A DNA stretch of 40,733 bases from a virus, in IMG/VR virus record IMGVR_UViG_3300032236_000108, positions 1 to 40,733 of that record; one strand, 5' to 3'. The position numbers were made by a program, and so were the translations under genes. Of the stretch, positions 33,636 to 39,876 are shown one piece after another. A model generated the notes under the pieces. That model saw only the letters and a list, made by a program, of their open reading frames with translations, ran no database searches and had not been told where the DNA came from. Within the stretch, counting starts at the first letter, position 1. The number at the start of each line of letters is the position of its first letter.

Positions 33636-33673
33636 AGGCGGCCCTTAACGGGGCCGCTTTTTTTGTTTTTGTT
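33636..33673 (+). terminator. Strong intrinsic terminator ending the late operon
   Basis: Stem GCGGCCC / GGGCCGC (33638-33644 / 33651-33657), extendable by A-T and G-T pairs, followed by a 13-nt tract with 12 T residues (TTTTTTTGTTTTT). Confidence 0.92.
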
Positions 33674-33709
33674 TTCTCTATTAGGCGCTATCACCATAGC
33701 CGCGCCATT

Positions 33710-33729
33710 GGGAGCCCTTAAAGGCTCCC
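33710..33729. other. Hairpin in late/early junction
   Basis: GGGAGCC-CTTAAA-GGCTCCC, perfect 7-bp stem, no U-tract in either direction. Part of the 346-nt gap between lysis and replication genes, which otherwise holds the strong terminator, promoter-like elements and the terminator at 33914. Confidence 0.5.
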
Positions 33730-33759
33730 CCGTTAACCGCATCTCCGCTTCGCTACGAT

Positions 33760-33790
33760 ATTATACTCATACCCAGTTGCGAGTTGTCAA
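33760..33790 (-). promoter_or_regulatory. Possible leftward promoter facing the lysis genes
   Basis: Minus strand TTGACA (33790-33785) and TATAAT (33765-33760), both full consensus but with a 19-nt spacer. It would make RNA antisense to the end of the late operon. No gene follows it on the minus strand. Confidence 0.35.
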
Positions 33791-33872
33791 GTCGAACCAC
33801 ATTAGCGCAAGTCTCGGCGTGTCGTAGTCAACCATCTGCTATGCTTCACGCGTTGAGAAAATCTTGACAACT
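33782..33872. repeat. 10-bp inverted repeat carrying two TTGACA boxes
   Basis: AGTTGTCAAG (33782-33791) and its exact reverse complement CTTGACAACT (33863-33872), 71 bp apart. Each arm contains a TTGACA on the strand pointing outward. The right-hand one has only a poor -10 (TAAGTA, 33887-33892, 17-nt spacing). Divergent promoters or a paired operator. Confidence 0.45.
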
Positions 33873-33913
33873 ACGGTGGGGAAACATAAGTACCTACTTG
33901 AGTGCTGGACACG

Positions 33914-33945
33914 GGCTCACCTTACGGGGTGGGCCTTTGTTCTTG
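33914..33945 (+). terminator. Terminator/attenuator before the replication operon
   Basis: 8-bp stem GGCTCACC / GGTGGGCC (one T-G pair), loop TTACGG, then TTTGTTCTTG. It sits between the TTGACA element at 33864 and the extended -10 at 33946, so it would insulate or attenuate transcripts coming from upstream. Confidence 0.65.
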
Positions 33946-33960
33946 TGCTACAATTAAGTT
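33946..33960 (+). promoter_or_regulatory. Extended -10 promoter for a leaderless replication operon mRNA
   Basis: TGC-TACAAT (33946-33954) ends 6 nt before the ATG at 33961, so transcription should start at or next to the start codon. No Shine-Dalgarno sequence is present. Leaderless mRNAs of this form are frequent in actinobacteria. Confidence 0.6.
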
Positions 33961-34182
33961 ATGAAAAAAGAAACAACAGTTGCACACAGAAGTTTTTCAT
34001 CGCTAACATCTTGGATTCGCTGCGGTAAAGCATGGCAGTTGGAGCGCGAATTACAAGCACCTTCCGAACCCGCATGGTGGTTCGTCGGAGGTTCTGCATT
34101 TCACACAGCAGCAGAGAAGTATCTACTTGCTGAGTTTGAAAAGAAGAATGACAAGTCCACTACAGTGGAGGTACCGTTCTAA
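33961..34182 (+). CDS. N-terminal fragment of a Cas4/RecB-like nuclease
   Basis: 73 aa. Seen: SFSSLTSWIRCGKAWQLERE (first cluster-type Cys, C21), PAWWFVGGSAFHTAAEKYLL (H48). In Cas4/RecB-like exonucleases this N-terminal part supplies the first of four Fe-S cysteines and the GxxxH motif, then the chain continues to the PD-(D/E)XK core. Here the frame stops at 34182 and the remaining part resumes at 34701. It may be half of a split enzyme or the remains of an interrupted gene. First gene of the replication operon, probably leaderless. Confidence 0.7.
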   Translation: MKKETTVAHRSFSSLTSWIRCGKAWQLERELQAPSEPAWWFVGGSAFHTAAEKYLLAEFEKKNDKSTTVEVPF

Positions 34183-34295
34183 TGAAGTACATTCAATGGG
34201 GCCATTCTTGGAATGGCATAGGGTTTGGTTTTTCTATCAGCAAGTGGGCTTGGCACATTGACTTCCTATTCTGGTGGATAGGTGGTGAGTTCTAA
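34182..34295 (+). CDS. Trp-rich mini-protein, 37 aa
   Basis: Begins MKYIQWGHSWNGIGFGFSI and has six Trp in 37 residues (WAWHIDFLFWWIGG), likely membrane-interfacial. Linked on both sides by TAATG overlaps. First of three mini-genes lying between the nuclease halves. Confidence 0.5.
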   Translation: MKYIQWGHSWNGIGFGFSISKWAWHIDFLFWWIGGEF

Positions 34296-34513
34296 TGGCT
34301 AAAGACATTGCGTATCTAAAGCCAGTGCCAGGTAACGAAGGTGACTATCGTTCTCTTGGTCCAATCAGTATCTGTCCATGTGGTTCAGACCTATGGAATG
34401 TAAAGTGCAAGTTTGATGAGGACGGCGAGTTGGGTATCTACTTCCTTGACATGCGCTGTACCCAGTGTGATAGCCTCGCTGTTGCACCGATGCCAGATTG
34501 GAAGACAAAGTAA
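34295..34513 (+). CDS. Zinc-ribbon mini-protein, 72 aa
   Basis: Seen: GPISICPCGSDLWNVKCKFDED and DMRCTQCDSLAVAP, two Cys pairs as in a C4 zinc ribbon. TAATG-coupled on both sides. Function unknown; lies between the two nuclease halves. Confidence 0.65.
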   Translation: MAKDIAYLKPVPGNEGDYRSLGPISICPCGSDLWNVKCKFDEDGELGIYFLDMRCTQCDSLAVAPMPDWKTK

Positions 34514-34704
34514 TGGGCACAAAGAAATCAAAAGTTATTAGTCGTGACGCGTTTATCAAATCATTCGTAGAAGCGGAAGTAGTTATGCGTCGCAACTTAG
34601 CAGCACGTATCACAGTTGCTATGGAGTTAGAGACTGACGAGAAGATTCTCGAAGGTATGAACAAGGCTAAGGAAATTGTATTCGGTAAGGTGGAATCAGA
34701 ATGA
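34513..34704 (+). CDS. Small basic helical protein, 63 aa
   Basis: Start ATG at 34513 (TAATG overlap; MGTKKSKVISRDAFIKSFVE). Helical, charged (AEVVMRRNLAARITVAMELE). ATGA-coupled to the nuclease C-terminal part. No family recognised. Confidence 0.6.
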   Translation: MGTKKSKVISRDAFIKSFVEAEVVMRRNLAARITVAMELETDEKILEGMNKAKEIVFGKVESE

Positions 34705-35387
34705 GTTGGGATTCCATTTGGGATGAATCATTCCTTGAGCAGATTGCCGAAGTTGAAAAGAACTCTGGCACTAACCCAGTTGACTGGCGTGTTGGTGGCC
34801 GTAAATCTGTAGCCAATCCAAACAAAGAAGACAAGGTTTGGTGGGATGAGAACGGCAAGAAGATGTTCTTCGACTTCATCAATGCTTGGAACGAATCAGG
34901 CTTTGAGTTATGGGTTTCACCCGAAGGTGTACCTGGTGTAGAAATCGGGTTCAACAATTCATTTGGTGATGTACCTGTCAAGGCATTCGCTGATGCTGTC
35001 GTCATGCAAGGTAACGAGATTGCAGTTGTAGACTTTAAGACTGGTAGTTATATGCCAGACTCATCTCTGCAACTGGGTGTCTATGCCAGCATGATGGAGA
35101 TGCAGTTCGGTGTACGTCCAACCAGAGGCTACTACTACAGTGCACGTAAGGCACAGTTCATTGAGGCATCAGGGCTGGACCGCTGGACTATCCCAGTATT
35201 GACAGAGTTGTTTACTCAGTTTAACCTTGGTATCCAGAATGAAATCTTCTTACCTAACCTAGGTATGTCATGCTCCACTTGCGGAGTGAAAGAATACTGC
35301 TATGCTTTTGGCGGACAACTAGCAGAGATTTACGACCCGCTGGCAAATTTACAAAGAAAACAAACTAAAGAAAAGGAAACAAAATGA
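34701..35387 (+). CDS. PD-(D/E)XK nuclease, catalytic C-terminal part (Cas4/RecB-like)
   Basis: 228 aa. Seen: the nuclease core with D98 in AFADAV, D111-x-K113 in VVDFKTGS, and the QLGVY motif (124-128), which are the RecB-type motifs II, III and QxxxY; then C191, C194 and C200 (CSTCGVKEYC), three of the four cysteines of the Fe-S cluster of Cas4/AddB-type enzymes. The missing fourth Cys and the GxxxH region are encoded at 33961-34182. Substrate is probably a DNA end; roles in recombination-dependent replication or host DNA breakdown are typical. Whether this part works alone, or with the N-terminal piece, cannot be told. Confidence 0.8.
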   Translation: MSWDSIWDESFLEQIAEVEKNSGTNPVDWRVGGRKSVANPNKEDKVWWDENGKKMFFDFINAWNESGFELWVSPEGVPGVEIGFNNSFGDVPVKAFADAVVMQGNEIAVVDFKTGSYMPDSSLQLGVYASMMEMQFGVRPTRGYYYSARKAQFIEASGLDRWTIPVLTELFTQFNLGIQNEIFLPNLGMSCSTCGVKEYCYAFGGQLAEIYDPLANLQRKQTKEKETK

Positions 35388-35764
35388 GCGCACCAGATAC
35401 AACAAAACTACAAGTCAACTACAAGTTGGCTGATGGCACACTAATCAACATCTATGCAACAGATGTAAAGGACTTGGAGACAAGCCTTAACGACATTGCA
35501 ATGAACGCATCTCTTATCCGTGCAACTGCAACAGACCTAGGAGCAGCAGCACCATCTGCAGTTAACCTAGTTCAGCAGCAGTTAGGTGGACAGGTTATCT
35601 CCCAGTCAGCACCATCATCTACCGTTATCGAAGAAGGTAACTGTAAGCATGGCAAGTTGGTCTACCGTACCTCGAAGCCTGGTGCTCCGAAGGAATGGAA
35701 GGGTTGGTTCTGTCCGTCGCCACAAGGCACACCAGACCAGTGCGCTCCTAAGTTTATCCGATAG
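35384..35764 (+). CDS. Replication-block protein with C-terminal Cys cluster, 126 aa
   Basis: N-terminal half: LQVNYKLADGTLINIYATDVKDLETSLNDIAM, a small alpha/beta domain; C-terminal: EEGNCKHGKLVYR, EWKGWFCPSPQGTPDQCAPKF, with three Cys and one His suited to a zinc site. Proteins with a C.HG...W.G.FC....Q.C ending occur between nuclease and helicase genes in actinobacteriophages. A ssDNA-binding or recombination-mediator role is possible but not shown. ATGA-coupled to the nuclease. Confidence 0.6.
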   Translation: MSAPDTTKLQVNYKLADGTLINIYATDVKDLETSLNDIAMNASLIRATATDLGAAAPSAVNLVQQQLGGQVISQSAPSSTVIEEGNCKHGKLVYRTSKPGAPKEWKGWFCPSPQGTPDQCAPKFIR

Positions 35765-35771
35765 ATAAACT

Positions 35772-36599
35772 ATGCTGTCACTCACCCAGGCAGCAGCGAA
35801 AAGCACCAACGATTTCCAAGTACTGCCAGACTTATTCAAACCTTTAGCAGATGAAGGCATAAGGTTTCGTAGAGGTCAGTTAACAATGATTGCGGGTCAG
35901 CCAAATGCTGGCAAGTCACTCATCGCTCTCTGGATGGCAGTGCAAATGAAAGTGCCGACGCTGTACATATCAGCAGATACGGACGCATACACAACATCTA
36001 TTCGTGCAGCAGCCATGGTTACAGGCCATCAGGTTGCTACCGTTGAAGAAGCATTCGCAAGTGGTGCAGGTTCTGATTTCTATAGAGAAGAACTCGCAAG
36101 CATTAGCCACTTACAGTTTGACTTCGCTCCATCGCCTACCCTTGATGAGGTAGACCTGGCCATCCGTGCATACGCCGAAGCATATGGTGAGTATCCCCAT
36201 ATGATTATCGTGGATAACGCAATGAACGTTGTATCCATGCACAACGATGAATGGTCTGGCCTTCGTGAGATTGCCAAGGCTATGCACCACATTGCTCGTG
36301 AGACAGATGCAGCAGTCCTACTGCTACACCACACTAGCGAGAATGAGGGCAAGGCTGACCTACCACCAAGTCGTAAGGCTATCCAGGGAAAGATTTCCCA
36401 GTTGCCAGAAATGATTCTTACTGTGGCTCTTGTGCCATGGTCGGGAGAGTTCAGGGTTGCAGCGGTAAAGAATCGTTTTGCAAAACACTCCGCAAGTGGT
36501 GAGCATTACGTAACTTTGTGGGCAGATGCTAGTAGAATGAGCATGTACCCAACGCGTACAGCAATGGGATTCGCAGAGAGTTGGAGAGATGCACAATGA
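35772..36599 (+). CDS. RecA-fold ATPase, DnaB/RepA-like replicative helicase
   Basis: 275 aa. Seen: Walker A GQPNAGKS (42-49), LYISADTD, a Walker B-type strand HMIIVDNAMN, and LLLHHTSE as a sensor/H4-type motif. It lacks the N-terminal domain of DnaB and so resembles compact RepA/RadA-like hexameric helicases of phages. Expected to unwind the fork with the primase encoded 0.3 kb downstream. The start ATG is 7 nt after the previous stop; the end overlaps the next gene by ATGA. Confidence 0.8.
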   Translation: MLSLTQAAAKSTNDFQVLPDLFKPLADEGIRFRRGQLTMIAGQPNAGKSLIALWMAVQMKVPTLYISADTDAYTTSIRAAAMVTGHQVATVEEAFASGAGSDFYREELASISHLQFDFAPSPTLDEVDLAIRAYAEAYGEYPHMIIVDNAMNVVSMHNDEWSGLREIAKAMHHIARETDAAVLLLHHTSENEGKADLPPSRKAIQGKISQLPEMILTVALVPWSGEFRVAAVKNRFAKHSASGEHYVTLWADASRMSMYPTRTAMGFAESWRDAQ

Positions 36600-36952
36600 G
36601 CGCAGCAAATAAACGTAAGGGTAGTCTGTTTGAAACTGGCATCCTTAAACTATTCCGCTCACGCAAGATAAACGCAGAGAGATTACGGTTGGCTGGCAAG
36701 GACGACGAGGGTGATATAGTCGCAATCGTTGCTGGCCAACCGTATGTTTTTGAACTCAAGGCTACTATCAAGATGGACCTGCCACAGTTCTGGCGAGAGG
36801 CTACCCTTGAGGCAGCCAACTATGCTAAGGCACGTGGCCTTGATGAAGTACCACCAGCCTATGTCATAGTCAAGCGCCGTATGGCAGGACTAGAACAGTC
36901 ATGGGTTATCCAAGATTTAGAACAGTGGATGAGAGTGCAAGGTGGAATCTAA
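36596..36952 (+). CDS. Holliday-junction-resolvase-like PD-(D/E)XK nuclease
   Basis: 118 aa from the ATG at 36596 (ATGA overlap with helicase). Seen: KRKGSLFETGILKLF with E13, GKDDEGDIVAIVAG with D40, and FELKAT with E53-x-K55: the E...D...ExK order of archaeal Hjc-type resolvases. Probably resolves branched DNA before packaging. Confidence 0.75.
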   Translation: MSAANKRKGSLFETGILKLFRSRKINAERLRLAGKDDEGDIVAIVAGQPYVFELKATIKMDLPQFWREATLEAANYAKARGLDEVPPAYVIVKRRMAGLEQSWVIQDLEQWMRVQGGI

Positions 36953-37304
36953 GCCAGACATTGGTGCAGTGCTTGAGCACTACGGCCTCAATGTATTAGA
37001 TAGACACGGATGGGTACCATGCAAGTGCGTCATCCATGAAGACACGCAGGCCAGTGCTGCGTACAACTTAGATAACCAAGCGTACAATTGTTTGGTATGT
37101 CAAGTACTGGGAGATGTATACACATTAGTTCAGGCAAAGGAAGGTTTGGATTTCAAAGATGCTAAACGAAAAGCAGAGACAATTGCTAACGGACGCAGCC
37201 GAAAAATACTGCACAAGTCTAACGCCACAGGCAGCCTCTTACCTAGCGGGACGAGGAATAACCAAGGAGGTAGCAAATACCTTCCGTCTTGGAAGCGTCG
37301 TTGA
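36942..37304 (+). CDS. Primase zinc-binding domain (CHC2-type) ORF
   Basis: 120 aa from GTG. Seen: HGWVPCKCVIHEDTQAS with C29-x2-H32, and YNCLVCQVLGDVYTLVQ with C50-x2-C53: the CHC2 zinc finger of DnaG primases that reads template sequence; then LDFKDAKRKAETIA, matching the end of that domain. After about residue 85 the sequence no longer looks like a primase, because the coding moves to the +1 frame of the next ORF, which overlaps by 146 nt. Confidence 0.8.
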   Translation: MESKPDIGAVLEHYGLNVLDRHGWVPCKCVIHEDTQASAAYNLDNQAYNCLVCQVLGDVYTLVQAKEGLDFKDAKRKAETIANGRSRKILHKSNATGSLLPSGTRNNQGGSKYLPSWKRR

Positions 37305-37794
37305 CCCAAGTGCTGGCCATGAACATGCTCTCGGTAGACTCAGTATCCCGTACATTACCCCTGCAGGTATTGTGGGTATTAAGTTTCGTGCTATTGATGG
37401 CGGTGTACCAAAGTACTTATGGCCAACTGGTCAGAAGATTGGTCTATTTAACGTCCCTGATTTACATAAACATAGCGATACGATTGCCATATGTGAAGGC
37501 GAGATTGACACCATTGTTCTTTCAGGTCTGGTCGGAATACCTGCAGTCGGTGTGGCAGGCGTTAGTCAATGGAAGCCATGGTTCCCCAAACTCTTTGAGT
37601 CATATTCCCGCATCCTCATCTTTGCTGACAATGACGTTAAGGAAGATGGAAGAAACCCAGGACAAGAACTCGCTAAGAGAATCAAAGAAGATTTAGACAA
37701 AGCGGACATAGTACATTTACCAGACAATCAGGATGTAAATGATATATACTTAGAGTATGGTAACGTATGGTTCGAAGAGAAGTTGGTAGCATGA
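37159..37794 (+). CDS. Primase catalytic (Toprim) ORF
   Basis: 211 aa. Seen: AAEKYCTSLTPQAASYLAGRG (start of the DnaG catalytic domain), LGRLSIPYITPAGIVGIKFR, the Toprim glutamate in ICEGEIDTIVLSG (112-123) and the metal-binding LIFADNDV (153-160, D157 and D159). It makes RNA primers. It has its own ATG with AAAGGAAGG 14 nt upstream, slightly far, so it could be a separate subunit or be reached by +1 frameshifting from the zinc-domain ORF. The helicase-like C-terminus of bacterial DnaG is absent. Confidence 0.82.
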   Translation: MLNEKQRQLLTDAAEKYCTSLTPQAASYLAGRGITKEVANTFRLGSVVDPSAGHEHALGRLSIPYITPAGIVGIKFRAIDGGVPKYLWPTGQKIGLFNVPDLHKHSDTIAICEGEIDTIVLSGLVGIPAVGVAGVSQWKPWFPKLFESYSRILIFADNDVKEDGRNPGQELAKRIKEDLDKADIVHLPDNQDVNDIYLEYGNVWFEEKLVA

Positions 37795-38363
37795 AGTCAT
37801 CAGAAGTATTCGACGACATTTACCGTAAGTCAACGTGGGGCTTTCAGTCTGGCCCTGGCTCTGACCCAGTAGCAGCCAAGCCATGGATTGATATTGTCAA
37901 TGGCTACCTATCACTTCCAGATGTAGTCAAGGTACTTGACATCGGCTGTGGTGACTGGCGCTTGGGAGAAATGTACAATTTAGAAAATAAAAAGTACATT
38001 GGTATAGACGTCAGCGACGAGGCTCTTACTATCGCACGTAAGAAAGCAAAGCACGGCGCTATCTTTATGCACAATGATGCAGCAACTATGAAGATTGAAG
38101 GGGAAGTAGATTTAATCCTCATCAAGGATGTGCTTCAACACCTACCTAATGCAACCATTGAGATTATCATGGACAAGATTCTTACTCATGCTAGGTATGC
38201 ACTCATCTGCAACGACATTGGCACAGGTAATGGTGACACTCATGTAGGTGGACACCGTGGCTTGAACCTACAGGATGACCCATTCCTTTACCCAGTTACA
38301 AACCTTTGGTATTACGGCGCACAGATTAAGATGATTAACCTGTACGAAAGGGATAGCAAGTGA
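37791..38363 (+). CDS. Class I SAM-dependent methyltransferase
   Basis: 190 aa from the ATG at 37791 (ATGA overlap; a GTG 24 nt upstream lies inside the primase). Seen: STWGFQSGPGSDP, the SAM-binding motif VLDIGCGDWRLG, YIGIDVSDEAL (acidic ribose-binding Asp), DLILIKDVLQHLPN and ICNDIG. This WG.GSGPGS + DIGCGDW + KDVLQH family is common in viruses and bacteria with unknown acceptors. No DPPY-type DNA adenine motif is present, so a DNA target is not evident. Confidence 0.8.
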   Translation: MKSSEVFDDIYRKSTWGFQSGPGSDPVAAKPWIDIVNGYLSLPDVVKVLDIGCGDWRLGEMYNLENKKYIGIDVSDEALTIARKKAKHGAIFMHNDAATMKIEGEVDLILIKDVLQHLPNATIEIIMDKILTHARYALICNDIGTGNGDTHVGGHRGLNLQDDPFLYPVTNLWYYGAQIKMINLYERDSK

Positions 38364-38932
38364 CAACTATCGCATGCATTCAAGGGCCTGACTGGGTAGT
38401 AATCGGAGCAGACTCACAGTCATCTGGTGATGATGGCTTCTCCATTATGATTCCAGATGGAAAGATATTTAAGAACGGTAACGTAGTCTTTGCTGCTGCT
38501 GGTGCTGTGCGTGGTATCAATATCCTTGAGCATAACTTCACTGTGCCTGAGATTAAAACCAAAGACACAGACAAGTACGTCACTCGTCAGTTGATACCAG
38601 CCATGCGCAATGCTTTCCTCAATGAGGGCTATGAGATGAACAGGGCAGAGTCCACGGTAGAGAATGACAACATCTGGATTATCATTGTCAACGGGCAGGT
38701 TTACCGTATCGAAGAAGACTATGCGTGGGAACGCACAACAGATAACTTATATGTAGCAGGTAGCGGAGAACGCTTTGCACTTGGCGCCATGTCAGCACTG
38801 GTTGGTAGCACCATGGTGGACGATGTGGCTAAGGCTAAGAAGATTATTACCAAGGCTATTCAGATAGCCAGCAAGTACGACTCATCCACTGGTGGAAAGA
38901 TATCCGTCATGGTAGTACAGGATGCCAAATGA
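38360..38932 (+). CDS. HslV/20S-proteasome-like Ntn-hydrolase
   Basis: 190 aa from GTG (GTGA overlap). After removal of Met the chain starts TTIACIQGPDWVVIGADSQS, as HslV starts [20 protein letters not shown]. Catalytic set visible: Thr1, Asp17 (GAD), Lys34 (DGKIFKNG, equivalent to Lys33). Other hallmarks: VVFAAAGAVRGINIL, IWIIIVNGQVYRIEED, LYVAGSGERFALGAM (Gly-rich oxyanion/SGxG region) and SSTGGKISVMVV. There is no HslU-like ATPase in the window. It could degrade proteins with a host unfoldase or process one phage protein. Family assignment is strong; function is open. Confidence 0.85.
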   Translation: MTTIACIQGPDWVVIGADSQSSGDDGFSIMIPDGKIFKNGNVVFAAAGAVRGINILEHNFTVPEIKTKDTDKYVTRQLIPAMRNAFLNEGYEMNRAESTVENDNIWIIIVNGQVYRIEEDYAWERTTDNLYVAGSGERFALGAMSALVGSTMVDDVAKAKKIITKAIQIASKYDSSTGGKISVMVVQDAK

Positions 38933-39306
38933 GCAGAGACTTATCAGACTTCGACCTCGACTTTGCTTACGGCCATGAGGGTGAGCAGTTAGTACGAGAG
39001 ATTCTTACAGGTGGATTGACAGTTGAAGTCAAGCGCGATAGGCGCTGGGTTCATACAGGCAACATATACATTGAGACTTCGTTCTACTCACGCGCTACCT
39101 ACAACTGGATAGAATCTGGGTTAATGAAGACGAAGGCAGACCGATGGGCTTTTGTACTAGAAAACCTAGTCATCATTGCAACAACAGATGACTTGAAGAA
39201 AGCCATTGATATGTATGGCAGACCCATCAGCAATGAGAAGGAACCAAACCCTAGCAAGGGATTCCTCATTACAGTTGATGACTTAATGAATGTGCAACGT
39301 GCCTAG
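38929..39306 (+). CDS. Small PD-(D/E)XK-like nuclease, 125 aa
   Basis: Seen: FDFAYG-like start (FDLDFAYGHEGEQLVREIL), GLTVEVKRDRRWVHTGNIYIETSF with a V-E-V-K catalytic-type motif followed by a second acidic strand, typical of small phage endonucleases of the Hjc/restriction fold. A Glu (E17/E19) may serve as the first acidic residue. Could act on branched or host DNA. ATGA-coupled to the Ntn-hydrolase. Confidence 0.6.
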   Translation: MSRDLSDFDLDFAYGHEGEQLVREILTGGLTVEVKRDRRWVHTGNIYIETSFYSRATYNWIESGLMKTKADRWAFVLENLVIIATTDDLKKAIDMYGRPISNEKEPNPSKGFLITVDDLMNVQRA

Positions 39307-39490
39307 TTACCCAACATTTATGTGGGGGCCAAAGGATGGCACACCTGTACCAGAGATGCTATGGGCTTTAGATGAGATTGAACTGCAAGAACGTAGCCGC
39401 ACTGGTATCATTGTGCACAGGTACGTAATTAACTACGAAGATAAATCATACTACTACGCAGGTATCGTAGATACCAAGGAGGAACAATGA
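39290..39490 (+). CDS. Small hypothetical protein, 66 aa
   Basis: Core sequence PTFMWGPKDGTPVPEMLWALDEIEL and HRYVINYEDKSYYYAGI. The start is uncertain: ATG at 39290 or GTG at 39299, both inside the previous gene. I have seen xxxWGPxDG-type mini-proteins in actinobacteriophages but know no role. ATGA-coupled downstream. Confidence 0.6.
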   Translation: MCNVPSYPTFMWGPKDGTPVPEMLWALDEIELQERSRTGIIVHRYVINYEDKSYYYAGIVDTKEEQ

Positions 39491-39876
39491 GTGACAGAGG
39501 ATTTACAGAAGGCGTGCGAATTGTTAACGGACTTAGGATTCGTAATACTCAAGACGGATTCTACATGGATGCAGATAGTAATAGCCTTGCCGCAGGCTCG
39601 GACTTCGTAAGCGACGTATGGAATATCATGGACTCAGCAGGCAACCTGCTCATCAAGAAGCACAAAGACTACGGCCCAAAGAACATTAGCCAGTCACCTG
39701 GTGGTGCGCTCAATGGCCTACGTGTACGCATGTGGGATAAGACTGCACGCATCAATCACCTCATTGATAGCGGTGCTACACCAGAAAATGAATCTCTACG
39801 TGATTCCTTTATTGACTTACTCAACTACTCAGCAATTGCAATGATGGTTATAGATGGGAACTGGCCAAAAGAATGA
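39487..39876 (+). CDS. DUF1599/Nmad1-like nucleotide-modification-associated protein
   Basis: 129 aa. Seen: LLIKKHKDYGPKNISQSPGGALNGLRVRMWDKTARINHLID and ENESLRDSFIDLLNYSAIAMM. This is the K.HKDYGP.NI...GL.VR..DK..Ri..L...NESL.Ds..DL.NYa pattern of DUF1599, predicted to be associated with nucleotide or base modification in phages and related to the thymidylate-synthase-complementing/MazG-like small enzymes in use. The actual reaction is not known. ATGA-coupled on both sides. Confidence 0.75.
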   Translation: MSDRGFTEGVRIVNGLRIRNTQDGFYMDADSNSLAAGSDFVSDVWNIMDSAGNLLIKKHKDYGPKNISQSPGGALNGLRVRMWDKTARINHLIDSGATPENESLRDSFIDLLNYSAIAMMVIDGNWPKE

